The notes below the pieces were generated by a model, which was not told where the DNA came from, ran no database searches, and saw only the letters and a list, made by a program, of their open reading frames with translations. Positions 58,214-64,000 of a stretch of DNA of 64,000 bases are shown piece by piece (within the stretch, counting starts at the first letter, position 1; each line of letters begins with the position of its first letter). The position numbers and the translations under genes were made by a program. Location: the NCBI RefSeq assembly GCF_015265435.1, contig NZ_JABJWH010000021.1:169725-233724 (forward strand). Direction: 5' to 3'. The stretch comes from Alloalcanivorax profundimaris (GTDB taxonomy: Bacteria > Pseudomonadota > Gammaproteobacteria > Pseudomonadales > Alcanivoracaceae).

Positions 58214-58272
58214 TAACCTGAATTCTTTCTGAAAAACTCGAACTATTTTCCGTTCAGGCTGAATTCAGGTTA
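58214..58272. promoter_or_regulatory. Inverted repeat in the cupredoxin/copR divergent promoter
   Basis: A perfect 12-bp inverted repeat, TAACCTGAATTC (58214-58225) and GAATTCAGGTTA (58261-58272), with centres 47 bp apart, lies between the two divergent start codons. It is the best candidate for CopR binding sites. Each half also contains a GAATTC palindrome. Confidence 0.65.
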
Positions 58273-58318
58273 ATCAGTCACACTTTCGACCGCGGACCAT
58301 ACATAGAAGGAAAAACTC

Positions 58319-58984
58319 ATGCGTTTACTGCTCGTCGAAGATGACCGCTTGCTTGCTGAGGGTCTGGTCAGGCAGTTGGGAAAAGCAGGTTTCAGCGTTG
58401 ATACAACTCCCAGTGCCCGAGAAGCCGTCGTTCTGGGTGAGCAAGAGGATTACCGTGCTGTTGTTCTGGACCTGGGTCTACCTGATGGCAACGGGCTGGA
58501 CGTATTGAGAAAGTGGCGAACGAATCACGTCAGCTGTCCGGTCTTGATTCTGACCGCGAGAGGCGATTGGCAGGATAAGGTTAACGGCTTAAAAGCCGGG
58601 GCAGACGATTACCTGGCAAAACCTTTTCAGACAGAAGAGCTAATCGCACGCCTCAACGCACTCGTGCGTCGAAGTGAAGGAAGGGTCCATGCTCAGGTTA
58701 AAGCCGGCCGCTTTGAACTGGACGAAAACCGCCAGAGTCTCAAGATGGACGACGGCGTGGAACATACACTTACCGGCACCGAATTCCGGCTGCTACGTTG
58801 TTTGATGAGCCGCCCTGGCCACGTCTTTTCCAAAGAACAACTAATGGAACAGCTTTACAACTTGAATGATAGCCCGAGCGAAAACGTCATTGAGGCGTAT
58901 ATTCGGAGGTTAAGGAAGCTAGTGGGCAGCGAAACCATCTCAACACGACGCGGCCAGGGGTACATTTTTAATGCGATTCCTTAA
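58319..58984 (+). CDS. copR: Copper response regulator (OmpR/CopR family)
   Basis: 221 residues: receiver domain with the phosphorylated Asp in AVVLDLGLPDGNGLDVL (about residue 51), the Lys in ADDYLAKPF (about 101), and a winged-helix output domain (TGTEFRLLRCLMSRPGHVFS; SENVIEAYIRRLRKLVG). It activates the divergent copper operon. It overlaps the sensor kinase gene by 14 nt. Confidence 0.94.
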   Translation: MRLLLVEDDRLLAEGLVRQLGKAGFSVDTTPSAREAVVLGEQEDYRAVVLDLGLPDGNGLDVLRKWRTNHVSCPVLILTARGDWQDKVNGLKAGADDYLAKPFQTEELIARLNALVRRSEGRVHAQVKAGRFELDENRQSLKMDDGVEHTLTGTEFRLLRCLMSRPGHVFSKEQLMEQLYNLNDSPSENVIEAYIRRLRKLVGSETISTRRGQGYIFNAIP

Positions 58985-60305
58985 AAAGCCTGCGTCCGTA
59001 AAAGGAACCTTGCTTGCGCTGTTACTGCCCGCCGGAATTGGTCTAATGGGGGTGGCGTGGTTGGTCCATGGCTTGCTGCTCGACCGAATGTCTCGGGAAT
59101 TCGTTGAAAGCCGACTGAAAGATGAAGTCGTTTTCCTTGAGCACCAGATTCGCGACGCGAATGGTGAAGTTGACACTCTCCAGACGGGCGATTATTTCCA
59201 GGATGTTTTTCATCATGCCTTTGCCATACATACACCCGAACAGACCATCATTTCACCCGATACTTGGGAGCCCTTGTTAACGCCTCTGATTGAAAACGAA
59301 GAAGACGGAACCGTTCGCGTAGAAGATGCCGAAACCACTGATACTCCCTTAGATATCCTCGCCTACCGAAAGTCTTTTCAGGTCGGTGAAACACCCATCG
59401 TCGTAATCGTTTCTGAAGATCTGGGTGCGCTGAAACGCAGCCAAGCTGCACTTCATGCCTGGACCGCCGTAGTATCAGTTCTGTTGATTATGCTCTTGGT
59501 CGCCGTGCTCTGGTTCGGAATCACGATGTCCATGCGACCGGTTGTCACACTCAAAGCCGCATTAAAAAGACTCCAGGACGGAGAGATCTCCCGAATCAAC
59601 GTTCAGTCGCCAGAGGAGTTCCACCCGCTGGTTCTTCAACTAAATCAGTTGCTGGACTCCTTAGATCAGCGACTGGAGCGCTCCAGGGACGCTCTCGCAA
59701 ACCTGTCTCATAGCGTCAAAACCCCCATCGCAGCCGTCCGGCAGATACTGGAAGACGACACACGTCCTCTCGACACCAATCTAAGGCGCCAGATGGTGGA
59801 GCGACTAAGCGATATCGACAGGCAATTAGAAGCTGAAATGCGTCGAAGCCGTTTTGCAGGGCCCCAGATTGGAAAAAGCGCCTACCCCATAAAACAGGCA
59901 CGGGATCTTTTGTGGATGCTCGGTCGTTTATATCCGGAAAAGTCGTTTGAACTATCGAGTTCTCTGCCTGAAGACAGCCGATGGCCGATAGAAGAACATG
60001 ATCTAAATGAAGTATTGGGCAACTTACTCGACAATGCTGGCAAATGGTCTTCGAGATGCGTAGAGCTCTCTGTGGAACAAGGCAGCGGCTTCAAGCGAAT
60101 AGTTGTTGCTGATGATGGCCCAGGGGTTAATCACAAGGATTTAGCCAGTTTGGGCCAAAGGGGTCTGCGGCTAGATGAGCAAACACCTGGGCACGGTCTA
60201 GGCCTTGCTATCGTTCGAGATATAGTGACTCGCTATGAAGGTAAAATCAGCTTTTCGACTAAGTCTTGTAGCGGTTTACGCGTTTTTATCGAATTCTCAA
60301 AATAA
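58971..60305 (+). CDS. copS: Copper sensor histidine kinase
   Basis: 444 residues. Two transmembrane helices (about 12-33 and 165-185) enclose a periplasmic sensor with the His pair VFHHAFAIH; then a HAMP-like linker, the H-box LANLSHSVKTPIAAV, the N-box EVLGNLLDNAGKWS, and ATP-binding glycine motifs DDGPGV and GHGLGLAIV. Phosphorylates CopR when periplasmic copper is high. All catalytic boxes are present. Confidence 0.92.
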   Translation: MRFLKKPASVKGTLLALLLPAGIGLMGVAWLVHGLLLDRMSREFVESRLKDEVVFLEHQIRDANGEVDTLQTGDYFQDVFHHAFAIHTPEQTIISPDTWEPLLTPLIENEEDGTVRVEDAETTDTPLDILAYRKSFQVGETPIVVIVSEDLGALKRSQAALHAWTAVVSVLLIMLLVAVLWFGITMSMRPVVTLKAALKRLQDGEISRINVQSPEEFHPLVLQLNQLLDSLDQRLERSRDALANLSHSVKTPIAAVRQILEDDTRPLDTNLRRQMVERLSDIDRQLEAEMRRSRFAGPQIGKSAYPIKQARDLLWMLGRLYPEKSFELSSSLPEDSRWPIEEHDLNEVLGNLLDNAGKWSSRCVELSVEQGSGFKRIVVADDGPGVNHKDLASLGQRGLRLDEQTPGHGLGLAIVRDIVTRYEGKISFSTKSCSGLRVFIEFSK

Positions 60306-60571
60306 AATAGATTGTAAACATCTCTGTTTTAGTTGCTCCTCGAATTAGGGTTCTCCGCCCGATTGCGTTTTGCCAAGTATTCCAACGGCCGCGAGTCTTT
60401 CATTGAATTGGGGGTGGGGAAGGCAACCAGCTCCCGCAGCCGAAGAAAAGGTCCGCTTTTTGATCAAATTCGGTCGTTTTTGAATGTTCGCTCTTGTTTA
60501 GCAGCGGACCGATCGAGGCGTCCGGTGGAGGCCGTAGGCCAGCAAGGTCAGGGACTGGCGAGCCTAAGAGA

Positions 60572-60599
60572 GACAGAGAGAAATAGATTTCTCTCTGTC
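60572..60599. terminator. Perfect 13-bp inverted repeat downstream of copS
   Basis: GACAGAGAGAAAT/ATTTCTCTCTGTC with a 2-nt centre. It lies in the 334-bp gap between copS and the integrase remnant, which otherwise holds no recognisable gene. It could end copRS transcripts from either direction, but no T-run follows it. Confidence 0.5.
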
Positions 60600-60639
60600 C
60601 GGTTGCTGCAATTTGTGAAATTAAGATGGGTTATGCCAA

Positions 60640-61036
60640 CTAACACACGCCGTCAAGGGTTTCCAGATGATCAGCCCACTTCTGCAGCCACTCGCGACAT
60701 TCGGGTTCATAATCGTGCAGATCATAAGTCCCTTCAATACCCTTTCTTGAATGCCCTATCACTGCCTCAGCCACTTCATTGCGACAGCCTAAACGAGACA
60801 ACCCCGTGCGAACCGTACGACGCAGATCATGTGGAGACCAGTCAGGAATGCTATCCAGCCAAGCTTGGCCTGGCTTAAAGTAGGTGCCACTTCGAGCCTT
60901 GGCAGAATTTCTCAAATACCATTTTGTTTCGGTAAGCGATTTCTGCTGGATCGGCAATCCCGTCCGACTCGAAGGAAACAGATAGGTATTGGTGGTGCAA
61001 GGGTGTGTTAGGCTTGCTTTGTAAGGCCTTCAGCGA
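60640..61036 (-). pseudogene. C-terminal part of a tyrosine recombinase (integrase)
   Basis: The open frame reads TYLFPSSRTGLPIQQKSL, then the catalytic motifs HDLRRTVRTGLSRLG, IGHSRKGIEG and Tyr in TYDLHDYEPE. This is the end of a P4-type integrase; the N-terminal two thirds and the first catalytic Arg are absent, and the frame has no usual start codon (it opens just after a stop at 61037-61039). It lies next to the right edge of the copper region, so it may have mobilised that region. Confidence 0.8.
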
Positions 61037-61096
61037 CATTTTCGGTAAAACCCATCCCATAACCTACACTTATTCCTTGGATTCAAGCGAACACGA

Positions 61097-61294
61097 GTGG
61101 ACCTCTACGGATCGGACACTCTCCCATTCCTTCGTTGCTCTAAGATTGAGCCGAACAGGCTGCAGCCCCTAAAAGTAGACCCGGCGCGCGCAATGCGCCA
61201 TCTGGACCGGCGGCACTACCTGCGCCATGAGTACGCGAAGGAGAAAGCGGAGGCATGGAAGCTGCTCGGAGAGCACATAGAAGCGCTATTTTAA
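61097..61294 (+). pseudogene. Possible integrase C-terminal fragment, other orientation
   Basis: 65 codons. The segment DPARAMRHLDRRHYLRHEY and EAWKLLGEHIEALF resembles the last helix of tyrosine recombinases (Tyr followed by a Trp-containing helix). No other catalytic motif is seen. Low certainty; it may be chance. Confidence 0.3.
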
Positions 61295-61378
61295 ACGTAG
61301 GCCGCGTCAGGCTTGTCCTCGACGATGTATTCCACGATTGCCAACAGGTAGGCGGAGCGCCCAGGCTGTCCATTGCAA
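61291..61378 (-). pseudogene. Frameshifted and truncated RelE/ParE toxin
   Basis: Read from a TTG at 61378, the first codons give LQWTAWAL; after a one-base shift the other frame gives YLLAIVEYIVEDKPDAA, then a stop at the junction with other sequence. Both parts match the start of RelE/ParE toxins (normally about 95 residues). So the toxin of the relB operon is dead. Confidence 0.7.
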
Positions 61379-61379
61379 T

Positions 61380-61673
61380 TCAGGCACGGCGTTTCCTGTC
61401 GATCAGGGCCTGTACGTCGGCCATAGCCTGGTCGTGCGGAATGCCGGGGCGAGTGTCGGCCAGCGCTTCCAATACCTTTTCACGGAACCAGGTATCGTGA
61501 GCGGTGGGGTCCATCGTCAGGCCGGCCGGCAGGCCGCCGTCCTTCGTGATCCGGGTCAGCAGGATGCGCACGGCATCGGATACCGTGAGACCGACACTGG
61601 CCAGCGTTTCGGTGGCGTCCGCTTTGAGCTTTTCATCAACGCGGACGTGGAGCATCGAGGTTTGAGTGGCCAT
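61380..61673 (-). CDS. relB: RelB/DinJ-family antitoxin
   Basis: 97 residues: TSMLHVRVDEKLKADATETL and GLTVSDAVRILLTRI are the RelB/DinJ ribbon-helix-helix signature; the tail (ADVQALIDRKRRA) binds toxin. A perfect-armed palindrome lies upstream. Its toxin gene is broken (61291-61378), leaving an orphan antitoxin. Confidence 0.88.
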   Translation of the reverse strand: MATQTSMLHVRVDEKLKADATETLASVGLTVSDAVRILLTRITKDGGLPAGLTMDPTAHDTWFREKVLEALADTRPGIPHDQAMADVQALIDRKRRA

Positions 61674-61705
61674 GGCTTGCCCTCCTATGATGGATACTGC
61701 CATTT

Positions 61706-61725
61706 TGTATCTCAAATGAGATACA
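61706..61725. promoter_or_regulatory. RelB operator palindrome
   Basis: TGTATCTCA-AA-TGAGATACA: 9-bp perfect arms with a 2-nt centre, 33-52 bp upstream of relB. Typical site for autoregulation by a RelB-type antitoxin. Confidence 0.7.
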
Positions 61726-61796
61726 GTCAATATGAGTAGTCAGCCGGCCCGAAATAGATGAATAAGCCCACCAGAAAGCATCTCTCTAGACAAGGT

Positions 61797-62184
61797 GGAT
61801 ATAAAGTCCAGCCCATCGCCGATGCCTTGCATCAATGGATGATCGCGCAACGGCACGGCTCGGGCACGGCCATGGCCCTGGACTACAGCCTGAAACGCTG
61901 GGCGGCGCTGACGCGTTACCTGGACGATGGCGCGGTGCCGATCGACAATAAGCGGGAGGAGGCCCAGGGCGCTGGGGCGCAACAACGGGCTGTTCGTGAG
62001 CTCCGCCAGCGCGCCGCCACCGTCATGAGCCTGATTCCATCTGCGAAGCTGAACGGCAACGATCCCTAGACTTACCTCAAGGGCGTGTTGACCCGGCTGC
62101 CGACGCAGAAGAGCAGCGCCAATCGACGAGCTCCTGCCTCACAATTGGGCACCGACTGACAAGATGGGATCACCGGACGCTTAC
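61797..62184 (+). pseudogene. IS66-family transposase, C-terminal remnant with right inverted-repeat end
   Basis: LHQWMIAQRH and ALDYSLKRWAALTRYLDDGA match the IS66 TnpC C-terminus. Frameshifts move the reading to RALGRNNGLF and back to AATVMSLIPSAKLNGNDP; a TAG then replaces a Tyr codon before TYLKGVLTRLPTQK, and a last shift leads to LLPHNWAPTD. The sequence ends with ACCGGACGCTTAC at 62184, whose complement GTAAGCGTCCGGT is an IS66-type terminal repeat. The left part of the element is missing. Confidence 0.8.
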
Positions 62185-62186
62185 AG

Positions 62187-62430
62187 TTATTCTATGCCGT
62201 AGCTCTTTTTCTCCAGCCCCTCCAGCAATTGGCGGCGGGTTTCCGGCTGGCCCCAAAGGCCGCGGAGATCGGATTACCGTCCGGGCTCCAGCAGCGAGTG
62301 GCGCTCATGTGCTGAATAGTCCGCGTCTTGCCGTTGGCAAGCTTCACTTTCACCTTGTCAACGTCAGCGCGGTTTTTCCGCACTTCATCAGGCAGCTCGT
62401 AGTAACCCGCTATATCTCAGAGCTGCTTAA
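62187..62430 (-). pseudogene. hsdR-type C-terminal remnant
   Basis: YYELPDEVRKNRADVDKVKV and TIQHMSATRCWSPDGNPISAA match the C-terminal region of type I R subunits. After an internal loss and frame change, LWGQPETRRQLLEGLEKKSY continues to the native stop at 62187. It differs from the intact hsdR at 36727-40131, so it is from another system. The IS66 end lies 2 bp past the stop. Confidence 0.7.
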
Positions 62431-62509
62431 TAGACATTGCTTTAAGCAGGGGGGTGCTTCTGATTTATGTGGCATTATCTTTTTCTTTTTGGGTATACGG
62501 ATTTAATGG

Positions 62510-62535
62510 TTGATGGGGCACCTTCACCCCATCAA
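62510..62535 (-). other. Hairpin past the ISL3 transposase stop
   Basis: TTGATGGGG/CCCCATCAA arms (9 bp) around an 8-nt loop, about 15 bp after the transposase stop. No T-run; may protect the element from incoming or outgoing transcription. Confidence 0.5.
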
Positions 62536-62548
62536 TCTGATACCACCC

Positions 62549-63838
62549 TCAGATGGTTGATAGATCGACTCCGTAGTTGAGTTCCTCTGCGAAGTCCGGC
62601 AGTCCGTAACCGATGGTTTTCTTGTAGAAAAGAGAGACCTTCGCAGTCGGTGCCTTCTTCTTGTGCTTCGTGGTGTAGAGCATTCGTGCCCGCATCACCT
62701 CGAAGGAGTAACCGCGCCCTTCACGGTTCTTGTCCTTGGCCAGTCGGTTGATGGACTCCGTGTAAGCGTTGGTGACGGGCATGTCCGTCTCGAAGTAGGT
62801 CATGGTCTCTTCGCGCCAGTTTCCCACTGCCCTGACCAGATCGCTCCAGACTTCCTTTTGGCCCTTCGGGATGGTGGCTATCCACTCGTCCAGGGCGGCT
62901 TCTGCCTGGAGCCGTGTGGTGGCGTCCCAGATGCCGTAGAAGCGCTCCTTGTGCTCGTAGGCGGCCAGCAGTTGCGGGAACGCGCCTGTCCAGGTCTCCA
63001 TGATGAGGCGCTCCCGGTCTGAGACTTCGTGAGCGCGTTTCAGCAGGATTTTCCGGTCTCCCTTGAGAGTCCGGCTCTGGGACGGTTTCAGCTCCTTTCT
63101 GAGGCCCTTGCGCACTCTCTCTAGGGCATCGTTGGCCATGCGCACCACATGGAACTTATCGACCACGATACGGGCCTGGGGCAGCACAGCCTTGACCGCT
63201 GCCCGGTAGGGGTTCCACATGTCCATGCTGACGATCTCGACCTTCTGCCGGTCTTTCAGCTTCATCAGGTAGTTGGTCACCACGTCCTGGCGGCGGGTGG
63301 CCAGCAGGTCGAGCAGGGTTCGCTCCTCAATGTTGGTCAGAATGCAGCGGTAGCGCTTGTTCAGGTATAGCTCGTCAATGCCCAGGATGCGGGGCGTCTC
63401 GAAGCGGTGCCAGCGCCCCAGGAACTCGGCGCGGGCGTTGAAGATGTCGCGCACCGTCTTCTCGTCCAGGCCGGTCTGTGCCGCCACAAAGGTGTAGGGG
63501 TGGTTGAAGGATTCCTTCTCCACGTACTCATGCAGCCGCAGTGTCATACGGAATCCGTCCACCATCTCCGGTAGCTGGGGCCTGAATGTTGTCTTGCAGG
63601 CCCGGCAGGTGTATCGGCGGCGGACCACCCAGAGAGTGACCCGCTTGCCGTGGATGGGCAGATCACGATAGGGAACGTCACGCTTGCCGAACCGTACGAA
63701 CTCACCCTGCACGCCGCATTCCTCGCAGGCGATGGGATCGGGCACGTCCACCTGGAAGTGCATTTCGTCGTCGGTTGATTTGCAGCCCAGTACTTGGTAT
63801 TGCGGCAGGTGAAGGATGTTGTCGGGAAGTTCGGTCAT
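62549..63838 (-). CDS. tnpA: ISL3-family transposase
   Basis: 429 residues, uninterrupted. N-terminal zinc finger (CEECGVQGEFVRFG; YTCRACKTTFRP) and helix-turn-helix, then the DDE nuclease domain with ILGIDELYLNKRYRCILTN, VSMDMWNPYRAAVKAVLP and the terminal Glu in NAYTESINRLAKDKNREGRG. All features of an active ISL3/ISPpu12-type enzyme. Confidence 0.95.
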   Translation of the reverse strand: MTELPDNILHLPQYQVLGCKSTDDEMHFQVDVPDPIACEECGVQGEFVRFGKRDVPYRDLPIHGKRVTLWVVRRRYTCRACKTTFRPQLPEMVDGFRMTLRLHEYVEKESFNHPYTFVAAQTGLDEKTVRDIFNARAEFLGRWHRFETPRILGIDELYLNKRYRCILTNIEERTLLDLLATRRQDVVTNYLMKLKDRQKVEIVSMDMWNPYRAAVKAVLPQARIVVDKFHVVRMANDALERVRKGLRKELKPSQSRTLKGDRKILLKRAHEVSDRERLIMETWTGAFPQLLAAYEHKERFYGIWDATTRLQAEAALDEWIATIPKGQKEVWSDLVRAVGNWREETMTYFETDMPVTNAYTESINRLAKDKNREGRGYSFEVMRARMLYTTKHKKKAPTAKVSLFYKKTIGYGLPDFAEELNYGVDLSTI

Positions 63839-63859
63839 GGTGTTGTATAGGCGTAGGTG

Positions 63860-64000
63860 TCAGTCAGATCCATCCGGCTCGGCATTGGTGTTTGCTTTTT
63901 TACCCAACAAGCTGCTGGAAACGAAAAGTAAGGCACCGAGGACAATTGCAATATCAGCCAGGTTGAAGGCCGGCCAATGCCAGTCTCGCCAATAGAAATC
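63860..64000 (-). CDS. lspA: Lipoprotein signal peptidase, C-terminal end (continues outside window)
   Basis: 47 codons to the stop at 63860. [20 protein letters not shown] is the conserved end of signal peptidase II with the catalytic Asp of the NxADxxI motif, followed by one transmembrane helix. On the minus strand just upstream of tnpA, as in ISPpu12. Probably a transposon-borne copy rather than the chromosomal lspA. Confidence 0.88.
   Translation of the reverse strand, partial: DFYWRDWHWPAFNLADIAIVLGALLFVSSSLLGKKANTNAEPDGSD

Larger units (their letters stand above)
62491..64000 (-). mobile_element. ISL3-family (ISPpu12-like) transposon, right part beyond window
   Basis: The element is inferred to start at GGGTATACGG (62491), just outside the transposase stop codon. 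It contains an intact ISL3 transposase and then a lipoprotein signal peptidase gene that runs off the window. The tnpA-lspA order is that of ISPpu12-type transposons, which carry metal-resistance genes. The far end, and therefore its inverted repeat and target duplication, cannot be seen. Confidence 0.72.

Noticed and set aside
60333..60878. A 181-codon plus-strand frame after copS
   Set aside because: It runs antisense through the integrase remnant and a perfect inverted repeat, and shows no family features.

Overview
The window looks like a chromosomal segment of a high-GC gammaproteobacterium. The backbone order pncC-recA-recX-alaS-lysC-csrA-tRNA-Ser is classic for that class, and together with the Fur/FecI/FecR/TonB-receptor locus and codon use it fits an Alcanivorax/Halomonas/Pseudomonas-like marine or environmental bacterium. 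The genus assignment is an inference. From about position 44,700 the base composition becomes visibly more A/T-rich, then mixes with fragments of high-GC sequence toward the right edge, which marks acquired DNA.

Layout. 1-5300: the end of a DAHP synthase gene, a chemoreceptor with an unusually small sensory domain, and a large lipoprotein that joins a beta-helix domain to a diheme cytochrome domain. 5300-5770: a structured repeat region and tRNA-Ser(GCU), whose 3' end is duplicated in inverted orientation. 5821-13143 (minus strand): csrA, lysC, alaS, a TauE-type exporter, recX, recA with an SOS box, and pncC. 13311-26185: pseudoazurin, two thioesterases, a Fur-family regulator divergent from a FecI/FecR/TonB-receptor system, argC, a PhoX-type phosphatase, a DUF2970 protein, sulfite/nitrite reductase with DUF934, and a MocR-type regulator.

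26318-44435 is a defence and toxin-antitoxin block: a complete Wadjet/Mks-type plasmid-defence operon (jetABCD) with a YqaA-like membrane gene 10 bp behind it, vapBC, an MFS pump with a divergent AraC regulator, a type I restriction-modification operon (hsdMSR), an RHH antitoxin followed by a truncated ParE toxin joined to the last 44 codons of mrr, and an HTH-PIN pair flanked by about 58-bp imperfect direct repeats.

44784-60305 is a copper-resistance island. It carries a small secreted protein, a cytochrome c/methyltransferase/His-rich DUF2933 operon, a beta-propeller protein divergent from an ATP-grasp-like protein, a ferritin-like protein, DUF302, a P1B copper ATPase, an APC permease, the periplasmic/outer-membrane copper proteins (cupredoxin, multicopper oxidase, CopB), and the divergent copRS two-component system. 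The logic is copper export from the cytoplasm (P-type ATPase), periplasmic oxidation and binding (oxidase, cupredoxin, His/Met-rich proteins), outer-membrane handling (CopB), and sensing by CopRS.

60640-64000 is a graveyard: an integrase C-terminus, relB with a frameshifted and truncated relE, an IS66 transposase remnant whose inverted-repeat end abuts the stop codon of an hsdR remnant, and an intact ISL3-family transposase with the end of a lipoprotein signal peptidase gene, as in ISPpu12-type transposons that carry metal genes. I saw no CRISPR array, rRNA gene or complete prophage.
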